Assembly: GCA_034336665.1 (NCBI GenBank)
Contig: CM067568.1
Span: forward strand, 8,453,165-8,517,164
Direction of reading: 5' to 3'
Length of the DNA stretch: 64,000 bases
Source of the DNA: Luscinia megarhynchos
Taxonomy: Eukaryota; Chordata; Aves; Passeriformes; Turdidae
A program made the translations under genes and the position numbers. The notes under the pieces were generated by a model that saw only the letters and a list, made by a program, of their open reading frames with translations, made no database searches and was not told the DNA's origin. Positions 15,020 to 29,717 of this stretch are shown piece by piece. Every line of letters begins with the position of its first letter. Position 1 is the first letter of the stretch.

Positions 15020-15161
15020 TACAGGTGACGTCAGTAAACCACAGAGGGAGGAAAAACAGCCGGTTCCTGCCCGGGCCCCCTCCCTCGCCTGCTCCGGGCC
15101 GGGCAGCGGAGGCGGCGGAGCCTCCAGAGCCTCCCGTGCCCCCATCCCGCCAGCAGAGCCC
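15020..15161 (+). promoter_or_regulatory. CD5 proximal promoter with CRE, RUNX and ETS-like motifs
   Basis: A perfect CRE palindrome TGACGTCA lies at 15026-15033. A RUNX site AACCACAG at 15037-15044 and purine-rich GGAGGAAA/GGTTCC ETS-like cores follow within 40 bases. The CD5 start is about 120 bases downstream. RUNX and ETS sites are characteristic of T-cell promoters. There is no TATA box. Factor binding is inferred from motif match only. Confidence 0.55.
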
Positions 15162-18100
15162 ATGGCAACCCAGCTGCCCATCCTGTGCCTCCTGCTGGGA
15201 ATGTGGGGTGAGTACCAGGCACCCTGACCTCGGCATACCGCTCAAATCTCACGGCAGAACCCGAACTGGTTTTCCCGCTCCAGGCGGGATCGGCACCTGG
15301 CGTGAGTTGGGGCCTTGGGGTGGGAAGCATCCTGGTGACCTCCTAGACCCCCACCCACCTCACTCTGGGGGTCCCCAGGGTCCCAAGATTGAGTCAATGG
15401 TGCTGAAGGCAGCCAGGTGTCCCCCCATCCTCATTCCCTGCCAGCTCCTGCCCTTCCCTCAGCCCACATGACACCATTCCCAAACATTCCACCCAGGAGC
15501 AGGGCTAATTAGCAGTAATTTTCAGGGCCCTTGTCTTTTCTCAGCCTTAAAGATCCCCCAGCACATGAATGAGGAGGCAGAAAACTGCCTTACTCCCCCC
15601 AAAACCCCAGTCTCCCTACAAAATCCCCCTTTTCCCCAAAATAACCATCAACGGGCTGAGCAGCGGAGCCGCTATCCCAAACTTGGGGTCCCCAGGGCGG
15701 GATGCGGGATTGACACCCCATTTCCGCTCTTTCTCGCAGCCATCCCTGACCATGGAGAAGCCACCTGGATCTCTGGAGGTGAGAATTTGGGGAGCAGCCC
15801 TTTGGGAACGCCTCCCCATCTCCGTGAGCATGGCGAGTGCTGGAGTTGCATCATCCGGAAGCGGCGTCGCGGGGTCCCAGCTCAGGCCCCCACGTTCCCT
15901 CGACCCCTCCACACTCCCATTCCTCGAGCTGCTTCCCCATAACCCCCACCAAGGGCTTTTCCATCGTTCCCAGGGTGAAAACCCGCTGGGAAGGGAAGGA
16001 AAGCCCCTAATGGTGGTGTTTTCCTGGTGTTTTCCCACAGAACTCAACCTGAGACTCACCAGAGGCGGCTGCCGCTGCACTGGGATACTGGAGGTGAACT
16101 GGGAAAACCAATGGAGACAAATCTGCTGGGAGAGCGTGAGCATGGGTGATCTGGATTGGATCTGCCAGCGGCTGCAGTGTGGCCCCATGACCTCTGAGCC
16201 CTTGGAGCTCATCATTCCTGGTGGGAGAGTGCCACAGAGTTGGCTCAGGAGGTGCAGCAGGCCACCGAATGAACTGGGATGCGAATGGGAGCTAGAAAAC
16301 TGCACAGAGCACGCCATTGTCTCCTGTGGAGGTGAGCCTGGTCACTCAGCCTGGCCACCTCAATCCTTAGGGATCATCCATGCCCACGTGGCCCCTCTCT
16401 TCTCATTCCAGAGCCAGTGAAAACCACGCCTGAGCCCACACCGGCACCCCCAACCACCACCCCGGAGCCCGTGGGTAAGCACCTCATCCTGAGGAATCTG
16501 TAGCCTCAAATTTGGGATCTTCCCACTAGGCAATGGAAAAAAATGCCTTCCCAATCCATAACACTTCCTCTTCCATCACCAATGTCTCTCCAGGACCCCC
16601 CAGGCTGCGGCTGGTGGACGGGAATTTCAGCTGCTCCGGGCTTCCTGGAGCTGCACAAGCAGGGGCTGTGGGGGACTGTGGCGAGCATCCCGCACATCCA
16701 GCCACACCTGGTCACCCTCATCTGCCAGGAATTGAGCTGTGGCACTGCTGGGAACAGCCACGGAGAGCCAGATCCAGGGGATCCACCTGCCGGTGCAGTG
16801 GGAGGTGGTGGATTACTGTGGGAGCCGTTCCCTGCTGGATTGCTTCACCAGGACCAGCTCCCGAGGGAGAATGCCCGCCTTCATCACCTGCTCAGGTGAG
16901 AATGGTTCTGGAGCATCCATGATTTCCTGCTCTGCTGGGATACCCCAGCAGGATTTTGGGGCTGGAGGAGGGAAGCAGCCCCATTTCAGCCTGCCCCATG
17001 GGCCTCATCCACCCACTCCTGCTCTTCTTTCCGCGTGCAAAGACAAAACAGGAAATCTCAGTTCCCGGCAGCGAGCGCGGCAGTTCCAAGGAGGATGAGC
17101 CAGGGAGGGAGAGTGGCTATGGCAGCATCCCACATTCCAAGCTGGGGTGGGGAACACTGGCAGGGACCAGGCTGTGGGCATCCTGCAGAGGGCAGGTCCC
17201 TAAGCCACTTCCATGCCTCAGGTATTTCCCTGAGCACCTTCCACGCCTTGGGCATCTCCCTGCTCTGATCATCTCACTGCCTCGGGCATGGCCCTGAATA
17301 TCTTTCCTGCCACAGGCATCTCCCTGCTTTTCCATGACCATCTTCCCTGCCAAGAGCATCCTTCCCTTGCCATGAGCATCTCCCAGCCACAGGACTCTCT
17401 CTAACCTTTTCCATGAGCATTTCCTGGAAATCAGCTCGGTGCCAGCTCTGTGGCACAGACAGCCATGAATCTCAGAGCAGGCTCCTTGTGGGTCCTGCCA
17501 TCTGCCCCAGCTTGGAATCTCGTGGGATTTGGGGGTTTAATGAGCTGTGGCAGCTGGCAGAGCTGGCTTCCATGCTGCATTTCCCATGGGAAGAGTTCAA
17601 AGATCCTCCATGCCTGGCTCTAGTTTGGCTCAGTCCCTGTGGCATGAGGGGAGATGCTGGGATAATGCCTGTGCCAGGAGCTGGTGCTGGGAGAAGGAAA
17701 AGCATGTGCCAATGGTATCCCTGTGGATATCATCCCTGTCTGTCTTTGTGGGTCCCACTCCTCTCTCCCTGTGAATCTGGCTCTTCTTCCCACAGGTCTG
17801 ACCCATCTCCATGGATCTGACTCCCTTTTCCTTATGGCTCTGACCCCACTCCATGGATCTGACCCTTGTCTTTCCATGAGTCTGATCCCCCTCTACCCAT
17901 GGATCTGCTCCCCCTCTTTGAGGATTTCACCCCTCCCCATGGGTCTGACCCTTCCCTGAGGATCTGCTCCTCTCTGTCACAGATTCCCAGCCGCGGGCCC
18001 TGCGGAGGCTGGCAGCCGGCCCCACTCCATGCGAAGGGGACATCCAGGTGTTCCACGCGGGACAGTGGCGGGATCTGTGTGACTCTGGAGCAGCACAGCG

Positions 18101-19515
18101 AAACAAGCGTGGCCGGCAGATCTGCCGGGAGCTGGGCTGCGGGAATCTCACTTCCAGCATGGAAATCCGGGAGCCTCCCTCGACGGGAGTCACCTGTGGG
18201 ATTGGTCCCCTGCACCTCTGCCAGCCCAAGCTTGGGAATATGCAGAGCTGCTCCCGGACCAGAATCGTGTGTAAGCCATGTGATCTGTGGGGTGCTGGGA
18301 GCTGGAATTCCCACACCTATGGAATGGGCAGGGATGGGGGGGACCAAATCCGCATGGGATTTGGGCTCCTGGTGGGGTAATGGATATCCACATCCCAGCA
18401 CCAATCTCCAGCTGGGCACATCTGGTGACATCTGTGCTCTTCCCAGGCCAGGACTCAAAGCCACTTCCCACTGGAACATCTGCTGGAACTGTCGTGAGCA
18501 TCTGCCTGGCTCTGCTGCTTTTCCTCATCCTCTCCCTGATCTGTGGCCCTCCTGCCTATCGGAAGCTGATGAAGAGAAGTAGGGGACAACCTTGGGATCC
18601 ACATCCTTCTTTTCTTCCTTCTCCCACTCCACTGTACCCATGTACCAGCTCAGGGCTGCCAGCTGCATGGATGCTTCCCTAAACTCCTTGGTGGGGGTGG
18701 GGGGATTTGGCTGCTCAGCCTGACACTTCCCTCCATCCCATTGTCTCCCAAGCCTGTCCCACATGGATTGTGGGAGCAGAAAGAGGGATTAAGCTCCAAG
18801 CAGACACAAAAGAGCAGGTGGAGGATCCTGGGGGGGGGATTATTGGGAAGGGGGGGAATATTCGGGATGACATATGGGGCTGGCGGGGGGAAGCAGCTGG
18901 AGGAAGCATCGGGAAGATCCTTGGAGACACAATTCCCCCTCTCTTTCAGTCTCCAAGAAGAAGCAGCGCCAGTGGATTGGCCCCACGGGACTCAACCAGA
19001 CGGGTGAGCAGCAGCTCCCTGGGGAGCTGGGAATGGGATTTGGAGCTCCTGGGGATGAATTTGGGGTGTTCCCCCCTGGATCCTGGCACAAGGGCCCTGG
19101 ATCTCGCTTCCTTTGGGGATATACCTCATCCAGGAGATGCGGGCCTGGAGCAGGGAGCAATTTCACTCAGCCCCTTCCTGGGGTGGGTTTGTTCCCTCCA
19201 AGCTGCTGCTCCGGCCCCAAAATCCCAACCCTGTTGTCTTTTCCAGTGTCCTTCCACCGCTCCAGCACCGCGCCAAGGCCTCGGGGACAGGGAGGGGACA
19301 ACGACTAGGCTCAGCCCCCCCAAAAGAGCTCCCAGCCCTCTGCTTACCCAGGTAAGTGCTGGAAGCAGCTCCTTCCCATTCCTATTCCATGGATGTTCAT
19401 CCAGTGAGCTGCATGCATGTCCTCCACAGCCCTGGAAGCGGCGTGCCAGCGTTCCAACCCTCCGGATAACTCCTCAGACAGTGACTATGACCTGCACTCT
19501 GCCCGCAGGGTGTGA
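15162..19515 (+). CDS. CD5: CD5 T/B1-cell scavenger receptor, with frame disruptions
   Basis: Exons: 15162-15207 (signal), 15740-15778, 16041-16331 (SRCR1), 16412-16474 (Pro/Thr linker), 16594-16895 (SRCR2), 17983-18270 (SRCR3), 18447-18578 (TM), 18950-19003, 19247-19351, 19430-19515. The membrane and tail exons are diagnostic of CD5: GTVVSICLALLLF then CGPPAYRKLMKR, then KKKQRQWIGPTGLNQ, and a final DNSSDSDYDLH. Identity is secure. Three problems exist as sequenced. SRCR2 has two apparent +1 insertions (GGG at 16638-16640, CC at 16758-16759), making the exon 302 bases where a multiple of three would keep the frame. In exon 9, TAG at 19306-19308 replaces the conserved tyrosine of the DNxYxQPP motif. 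Reading frame and splice phases are otherwise intact, including after the TAG. CD5 dampens antigen-receptor signalling. The locus may be functional with assembly errors, or a recent pseudogene. Confidence 0.87.
17190..17420. repeat. Degenerate repeat in CD5 intron (GGCATCTCCCTG-type)
   Basis: Diverged units built on 'GGCATCTCCCTGC...CC(A/T)TG' recur about every 25-30 bases. They lie within the roughly 1.1-kb intron between the SRCR2 and SRCR3 exons. Confidence 0.55.
17740..17970. repeat. ATGGATCTGACCC-type tandem repeat in CD5 intron
   Basis: Units of roughly 25-30 bases containing CCATGGATCTGACCC or close variants repeat about eight times up to the SRCR3 acceptor (exon begins 17983). The array forms the polypyrimidine-rich 3' end of this intron. 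Confidence 0.7.
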
Positions 19516-19813
19516 TTCCCTGCTTCCCAAAGGTGCTGATCCCACCTCCCACCTCAGCTTTGGGAGCATCCCAGCATTCCAACACCCTTCCAGGAGCACT
19601 TCCCAGCCTCCTCATGGGAGAAAATGAGGTTTCTGGGGGTTTTTTTTAAAGCTATTTAGAGGAATTTAAAAGGTAGGGGGATGCAAGGAGCCCTTTGAAA
19701 TAGTGGGATCACCAGCTTCTCCAAACCAGGATAAAGAGTTGGGATGATGGATAATGGATAGGATGGAAGGAATACTGGGAATGAGTCTGAGATATTTAAT
19801 AACAAACAACTGC

Positions 19814-19819
19814 AATAAA
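19814..19819 (+). terminator. CD5 polyadenylation signal
   Basis: AATAAA lies about 300 bases after the last CD5 codon, followed by a TTGGGGTTTT G/T-rich element. The convergent VPS37C signal lies only about 320 bases away on the other strand. Confidence 0.65.
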
Positions 19820-20136
19820 ATTGGGGTTTTGTACCAATTTACACCTCGTCCTCTTCCTTCCATCATCCCAGTGTGGTTCAAACTCCCAGTCAGGAGGGAA
19901 AAGTGGGACAGGGAAACACCTTTTCCCCTCATTTTTATCCCAGGGATAAACCCCAAAAACGCAGGAATTGAACCAGGCTTGAAGATGGTCCTGGGAGGGG
20001 TGAAAGATTTCAGTAATGGGATCCAAAGGAAGTTGGATGCCAGGAAGGGATAAAGGGATCAATCCTTACCTGGATGCTCTATTGTTTCCCAAAGTAACCA
20101 CAGCCATGACTTCAGAGTGCAATTAATCCATCCAGT

Positions 20137-20142
20137 TTTATT
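20137..20142 (-). terminator. VPS37C polyadenylation signal
   Basis: TTTATT on the plus strand is AATAAA on the VPS37C strand. It gives a 3' UTR of about 780 bases that contains a CR1 fragment. Confidence 0.6.
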
Positions 20143-20404
20143 ACTCTAATTAATCCCAGGGATGGAATTTCTTCCATCAATCCCTCTTCCTAGTCCATTA
20201 GTAATTGTTCCTTATAAATAACTTAAAGGGATACAGGCAGGATTTGAAGGATAAAGTGCTGAGCAAAGCAAATCCCATTCCCATCATTTGTCATTCCCTC
20301 CGTTTCCACGTGTTTCCTGAGAAGGGGGATGTGAGGAGCCTGAAAAACCACACAGGAGGTCGGGAATACTGGAGGTTGCCCAGGCCCGGGTGGGAATCAC
20401 CACC

Positions 20405-20760
20405 TGCCACTAACAGCCCTGGAATGGTTTGGGTGGAAAGGGATCTTAGGGATCAGCCACTTCCAATCCCTTTCCACTAACCCAGGTTGCTTCAAGCCCT
20501 GTCCAGCCTGGCCTCGGATATTTCCAGGGATGGAGCAGCCATGACTTCCCTGGGAAATCCATCACTGCAGGATGTCATCGCCATCACAGGGAAGAATTTC
20601 TTCCCAAATCTCATCTAAACCCACCCTTTAACAGTCTGAAGCCGTTCCCCATTATCCCATCACTCCAAGTCCTTGTCCAGTTCTTTTGGAGCCACTCTAG
20701 GCACTGGAAGGTGCTCCAAGGTTTCCCTGGAGGTTTCTCCTCTCTGGATTTCTGCCAGTC
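20405..20760 (-). mobile_element. CR1 LINE 3' fragment in the VPS37C 3' UTR
   Basis: The plus strand begins GGAATGGTTTGGGTGGAAAGG, the reverse complement of the CR1 3' terminal motif. It continues with the CR1 body signatures (CCAGCCTGGCC, TTCCAGGGATGGAGCAGCC, AAGAATTTCTTCCC). It is truncated and diverged. The orientation places its 3' end at 20405. Confidence 0.85.
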
Positions 20761-20917
20761 TGGCTCTACCTCTTGCTCCGACCTCCGGAGCCTGAGTCTT
20801 ATCCCGTCTAATTCCTTTGCACCAACGGACCCAGGAGCAACACTCTGGGATCCCTCCCCTTCCTCAGTCCCCAGAAAAAGGAGGAATCAGCACAGGATGT
20901 TCCTCAGAAGTCCTGGA

Positions 20918-22509
<1,592 letters not shown>

Positions 22510-22854
22510 CCTCCCAGATTCCTGGGACACAAAAAACCCAGGCAAACCAATTCCCAAATCCAGCTGGGAATAGGTTTCCAACTGAAATCCAGGCTTGTTA
22601 ATGTCCTCAGAGCAGCTGTGCAGAGTTCCATTAACTGAGAGGGAGAAACAATATTCCCACTAACTCCTGCTTGGGAAGAGAGTTTCCTCCACTTTCCCAA
22701 ACCTATTTGGATGGAATTCTGTGTGTCCCAGAGTGTTTTGTCAAGGAAAAAATACACCCACAGCCCTGACTTGCAAATTCCAGTTGGATGTTTCCACCCT
22801 CCTCCAGAATCCACCTCATTCCAGGACTCCATCCCATCCCATTCTACCAAGGAA

Positions 22855-22935
22855 ATCGGGATCTGGCCATATCCCACCATGCTCACAGGGTTGGGAAGGA
22901 CTTCAGGGATCATCTAATGCCATCCTCCTGCCATG
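22855..22935 (-). mobile_element. Short CR1 3'-end remnant in VPS37C intron 1
   Basis: GGTTGGGAAGGACTTCAGGGATCATCTAATGCC is a clear reverse-complement copy of the CR1 3' region. Only about 80 bases survive. Confidence 0.75.
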
Positions 22936-23469
22936 GAATGCAGCGAAATAACAAAAAGATCAGGGAAATTATGGACTTCCTGCACCACATCCATGATTTA
23001 TCCCAAGTATTCCCAGCTGTCTGATATGTTTAGCAAGTATCCCATGTCTGATGTAAATTCCAAGAGGTGGGACGGAATAATATGGGAATGCCCTAAAAAC
23101 CAAGGAAACACGACACACCTGTGCTGTCCTATTCGCTCCCAGCTCTTCTACCTCTCATCCAGGTGGAACATCCCAAGGATATCACGCCGGGAATGCGGCA
23201 ACAGCCACGCTTATGCTCAGGGTTGCCCAATCCACGATCCAGATAAACCTGTCCGAGGGAAAAACTGGGAATTAAGTCCCGCGCTGCAGGTGTGGGGCAG
23301 AAATCACCTGATTTGGGGTTTTAGGGGGTATTAGCTAAGTTTCACGGAGTTTAAGAGGGAAAAGCGGGAATGGTGGGAGCGGGAAAGGAGCATCCACAGG
23401 CGCTCAGGAAGGTGAACGCAAAGGGCTGCCCACCTGAGGGGCTGCAGCGAGTACCGTAGCGGAAGCACC

Positions 23470-23720
23470 GCCATTTCCCCGTTATTCTGCCTTTATTCCC
23501 GTTATTCCCGTTATTTTCGTTATTCCCGTTATTCCCGTTGCCGGCCCTCTCCCGGACTCACCAAGCGGCCACCGAGACCCTCCGCTCGCCGCAGCTTCCG
23601 GCTTCCGGTGTAAACCGGAAGTGGGCGGGGCCACCGCGGGGGGCGGGAGGAGCGCGCACCTCCCCCCCCTCTGCGTGAGGGGGGTGGTTCCTCCCGGCGC
23701 CGCCATGTTGGGGGGGGCGG
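23470..23720 (-). promoter_or_regulatory. VPS37C promoter with TTATTCCCG repeat in intron 1
   Basis: A CpG-rich block carries tandem GGAAG/CTTCCGG ETS-like sites (23595-23630) and a GC box (GTGGGCGGGGCC, 23631-23642). It lies upstream of the inferred non-coding exon 23562 to about 23620. Adjacent at 23478-23540, about six copies of a 9-base unit TTATTCCCG sit just inside intron 1. There is no TATA box. Confidence 0.6.
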
Positions 23721-23949
23721 GAGCACGCATCAATTTAATGGAGTTTTTAAATCAACAATCGCTCTTTGGCTACCCGCGGGGCTCTCCGCGAGCAGTAGCT
23801 GCTCTAGGAATTATATCCTTCGTGTTTCCGGGGTGCAAGGGGCTCCGGGAGAGCTGCAGAGGAGTTTCGGAGCGATAGGGAAAGTTGGGAAGGCTCCGTG
23901 GACACAGGGCGGGTTTAAGTTGGAAAGTGGGAATGTATCCTTCCCCGTG

Positions 23950-24060
23950 AGGGTGGCAAAGGAAGGTGCCCAGAGAAGCTGCAGTTGCTCCATACCTGGA
24001 AGTTTCCAAGGCCAGGTTGGAAGTGGTTTAGGAAGCACATAGAGACCTCGGCAATATCCC
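23950..24060 (+). mobile_element. CR1 fragment
   Basis: GGTGCCCAGAGAAGCTGCAG followed by CCTGGAAGTTTCCAAGGCCAGGTTGGAAG matches the sense strand of the CR1 3' region. It is truncated. Confidence 0.75.
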
Positions 24061-26015
24061 AAAAATTCATAAAATGTCAGGTTCTTCCATCTGGATCCAA
24101 GAGATCAAACTCCTCTGGGATAACTGGTTAGCTCGTCCTCGCGTGACACAAGAATATTCCTGAGAAAGCTCCAGTACCATCACCTACTTCAGAAACACAA
24201 GTTTTCCAAATTTTGCTGGGAAAATAATCCACTTTTCCACCTGTAATGCCACATTCCCAAAACCCAAAGCGAGGATGAGGCAGGGGAAGAGCTCCATGAT
24301 TTCTGCTCGCTCAGGAGAGTTTGGAAGTCTGGGCAAGGTCACCCAGCTGTTCCAGAAGTGCTGGGATCTGGGAAAGGCACCTCTGATCCCATCACCTGAG
24401 AGCTGTTGCGTAACAAATGGGAGTCATATGATCCCAAATAATTCCGGATAAATCAAGGACAGTTTGTTCCCAGCGTGGCTGATAACCGGGTCAAACCTCC
24501 AGTGCCATGGGAAAGAAAAGAGACTTGACTTTCCGAAGGGAAAGAAACATTTTCCAGGCTTCTTTTGGAGCAGTTTCCATAGACCTGGAAAAGCTGGAAA
24601 ATGTATAATTAACATTTTATATTAAAACATAAGGTTTGAGGGGAGGAAAAATTGTGTTTGGGTTTGCACAGAAGAAATGGAAAAATACCCATTTAAAAGT
24701 GTTATACAGAAATAAATTTGGGATAAACAGGTGGGTTTGGAAGGATATTCCCATTAGCTTCTTATTAATATCCTTAATTTCCACAAAAGATGGTTCCACA
24801 TGTTTTTTTCCCTTGGATGGCATCTTAAAATCCCAGCCAAAATCACCCACAGCAGGTAGGAAAAGTTGACCTGAGCACCCTGAGGTCCCATTCTGCAGAA
24901 TTCCATTCCCACAAGGATCAGCCAAGATCCCTGGGCTTCTTTGATAAGTTAATTAAATATTTTTAATCCAATCCCGGAAATCTGACACCTTGGGACCGTC
25001 AGATTTCCCTCCTTTCATCTGACAGCTCTGATAAAGCACCCTGGGGATAAAAGCCTTTAGGGAAGGGACAAGAAAAACTGGGAACAGGGCCTGGAAAAGT
25101 TGACTTCATTAATCCCTTTCCAAGAAAAGCTCTGTCTCCATAAGGGGATTTTGAGGGGAGGAGGCTGCAGAGATAAAATTAAGGAAGTTTTGTCAGAACA
25201 AGTTTTGATGTCCCAAAAGCCAGAAAATTCCTGTTTGATCCAGAGGGTGATTCCCATGGAAGTTAAATTTATCCTAAGGGGAGTTTCCACATCAAAATGA
25301 CATTAAAAAAATCTGAATTTTCCCAGTTAAAGCTTAAGTTTTGGGAGGGTTTTATTGCCTGGAAATCCTCACCCAGCCCCGGCCGCATCAACCAGGAGGA
25401 AAAGCTTCCAGATCCATCTTTCCAGCTGGGGGGTTTTGGGATCTCCCCATGCTGTGGTGCCCTCTGGTGCCAAGGAAAGCTGTGGCAGGGAGGCCACCTG
25501 CTCCCATCCAACGAGCTCCCAGCACTGGGATGGGTTATTCCAGGATCCAGCATCTCATGCCCTCCATTTCCCCAACCAAGGTCAGGAAAATCAAGGATTT
25601 CTCTACCATGCTGCCCTAAAAGGGGTTATTTTTCCATCCTCCCAGATTTTATTCTGGATTTAATTAGTGCTAAGGAGCAATTCCCATTTTTTTTCCAGTC
25701 CTGAATTCCAGAGCTTCTTCCTTCTGTGAATATCATCCATTCAAAAATCCATCCCTGTTGGATCCATTGTTCTACTTTGATGGGATTTACCAGCAGCACA
25801 ATAAGATTCTCCTAAAACTTCCCATAATTGGGCAAATGTTGTTGGTTTTGTGTTTTGTTTTTTTTTTTTTTTTAATTGAAAAAGCAGGAATCCTGATCCC
25901 TGGGATGGCAGTTCTGGGAATTAAATGGATAAATAGCTCTGGGACAAATTCATATTTTTGTTTTCTCTACTATTTTGGCCAAAAAAGGAGGAAAACTTGG
26001 TAACTCCAAAATCTA
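24061..26015. other. Gene-free spacer between VPS37C and pepsinogen
   Basis: This stretch is AT-richer than the rest of the window. It has no splice-consistent coding sequence or known repeat that I can name, apart from short homopolymer T runs (25858-25875). A stretch at 24600-24800 is A/T-rich without evident function. Confidence 0.5.
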
Positions 26016-26019
26016 CAGG

Positions 26020-26320
26020 GACACATTCCAGGTTGGTTTCTCCAACCTGGCTTGGGACACTTCCAGGGATGAGGCAGCCACAGCTTCTCTGGAAAATCCA
26101 TTCCATGGCCTCACCAGCCTCACAGGCAAGAGTTTCTTCCCAATATCCTGTTTTCCAGTTTGAAGACATTCCCCTTGTGCTGTCACTCCATTCCCACATC
26201 CAAAGTCCCTGAACTGGGGGAAAACTGGGACTAGCTGGGGGAAAGCCAAGCTCTGGATGGCTCTGGATGAAGGTCACCAGAGCGGGATTGGGCACCTTGG
26301 CTTTGGTCAGGGCACCACGT
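26020..26320 (-). mobile_element. CR1 fragment, inverted
   Basis: TTCCAGGGATGAGGCAGCCACAG, TCTCTGGAAAATCCATTCCATGGCCTCACC and AAGAGTTTCTTCCCAATATCC are reverse-complement CR1 body sequence. Confidence 0.8.
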
Positions 26321-26579
26321 GCTGGATCCATGGGCTGTGGAACGGTCACCTTGTCCTGGAGGAGATCAAAGGCTCCCTAAGGCTGGAGCTGGCATTCCTC
26401 CCTTGGAATCAGCCCCATCCCAGCTTGGAATGATAAAAGAATATGAGGATACGGTGCTAGGTTGCACTGGAGGGGTGAAATTAAGAACCTGGATGGGGGA
26501 TATTGGGAGAAAAGGGATGGAGCACCGGATTATACTTGAGAGGGAAAAAAAAGGAGGGATGGGATGTGTTGTAGAGGGC

Positions 26580-26905
26580 TGGAAAAGAGAAAGACCTGGC
26601 TGATTCCCAGAATGGAAAATCTGGACCTGGCAGCCTGAAAATCCTTTATGGAGCTTTGGCAAGAGGAGGAGGAGGATCTGGAGAGACCTTGGAGCCTCTT
26701 CCAGTGCTTTAAGGAGCTCCAGGAGGGCTGGAGAGGGACTTTGGAAAAGGATCTGGAGTGACAGAACAAGGGGGAATGGCTTCCTACTAGCAGAGAACAG
26801 GTTAGATGGGATATTGGGAAGAAATTCTTCCTTGCAAGGGTGGTGAGGCATTTCTGGGAATGGAATTCCCGGGGCAGCTGTGGCTGCCCCATTCCTGGAA
26901 GCATC
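26580..26905 (+). mobile_element. CR1 fragment, sense
   Basis: Sense CR1 features run in order: CTTTGGCAAG...GGAGAGGGACTTTGG, ATGGGATATTGGGAAGAAATTCTTCC, GGTGGTGAGGCAT and CAGCTGTGGCTGCCCCATTCCTGGAAG. It lies about 260 bases from the oppositely oriented copy at 26020-26320, so the pair is an imperfect inverted repeat. Confidence 0.85.
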
Positions 26906-27084
26906 TGGCTCAAACCCTCCGGCGAGGAATTAGAGGGTTTAGGGGACAAACAACCCTGTATTCCCACCAGCTCCCACAGAATAACCCGGAGTGCTTCCCG
27001 CCCATCCCAACACACCCGTGGCCTGAATCCCCCCAGGAATTTGGGGATCCCCCAGCTTGACATTCCCCCCCGCCTTCCTTAAGG

Positions 27085-27165
27085 ACGTTTTGATAACCAT
27101 CCCAGGAGCAGTTTGCCTTTCTTATCGGGGCCTCCGGCCAAACACCGGAGCCGGGATATAAGGAG
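27085..27165 (+). promoter_or_regulatory. Pepsinogen promoter: TATA box and two GATA sites
   Basis: A TATA element (GATATAAGG, 27155-27163) lies about 45 bases before the start codon at 27207. GATA motifs occur as TTGATAAC (27090-27097) and CTTATC (27120-27125, reverse GATAAG). Pepsinogen genes are known to be driven by gastric GATA factors, so this arrangement fits stomach-specific transcription. It is the only clear TATA promoter in the window. Confidence 0.75.
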
Positions 27166-27206
27166 CGGGGCCGGGATCGGAGGCACATTTTCCGTGAGCT
27201 CCCACC

Positions 27207-29163
<1,957 letters not shown>

Positions 29164-29247
29164 GCTGGGATGGGAATCTCAGGTGTTCCTAACTCGGTGG
29201 CTGGCAGGGCTTGTCCCTTTCCTGGTGCTCCTGCCACCACCGAGGAC

Positions 29248-29253
29248 AATAAA
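29248..29253 (+). terminator. Pepsinogen polyadenylation signal
   Basis: AATAAA lies 85 bases after the stop, followed by a GTGTGG element. Confidence 0.8.
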
Positions 29254-29618
29254 GGTGTGGAGAAGCCCCCCTGTGCCTGCTGTGTCTCTCTGGGAAAGGC
29301 CACCACATCCCTGGGAATGTGTCTTGTCCATGGTGCCACCCTCAGCTGCACCCTCCAAGGATGTCCCTGTGCCCTGAGGATGGGAGCCTGGATGTGGCTC
29401 TGTTCATCCCTGAGGAGCTCCTAGCCTTGGGGACCTGGGGCAGGACATGTTCCTCCTGCCCCCAAACCCCACTCAGGGTGAGGGGGCTGAACACCTCCAG
29501 CAGCGCCCTCATCATCCTGGGAAGCCACTCATCTCAAAATTCCCAGAGGACAAGCCCCAGGGCTCCATGTGCTGGCAGATGCAGGGATGAGGGCACAGGG
29601 AATAAATACCAAAATGAC

Positions 29619-29624
29619 TTTATT
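29619..29624 (-). terminator. VWCE polyadenylation signal
   Basis: Plus-strand TTTATT is AATAAA on the VWCE strand, about 95 bases beyond the stop codon. Pepsinogen and VWCE converge here with about 350 bases between their signals. Confidence 0.7.
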
Positions 29625-29717
29625 GGTGGCAGGGGGACAGCTGCCCCCTCCCCAGGGCCAGGCCTGCTGGTCCTGCAGACCCCCTTTTCCTCCTTTCCTT
29701 CATCCTCCTTCTCCTCC

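Noticed and set aside
15162..19515. Labelling CD5 a pseudogene outright
   Set aside because: All splice sites and phases are intact, and the exon after the TAG is still conserved. Two of three lesions are homopolymer insertions like those seen in TMEM132A and TKFC. Evidence is insufficient to choose.
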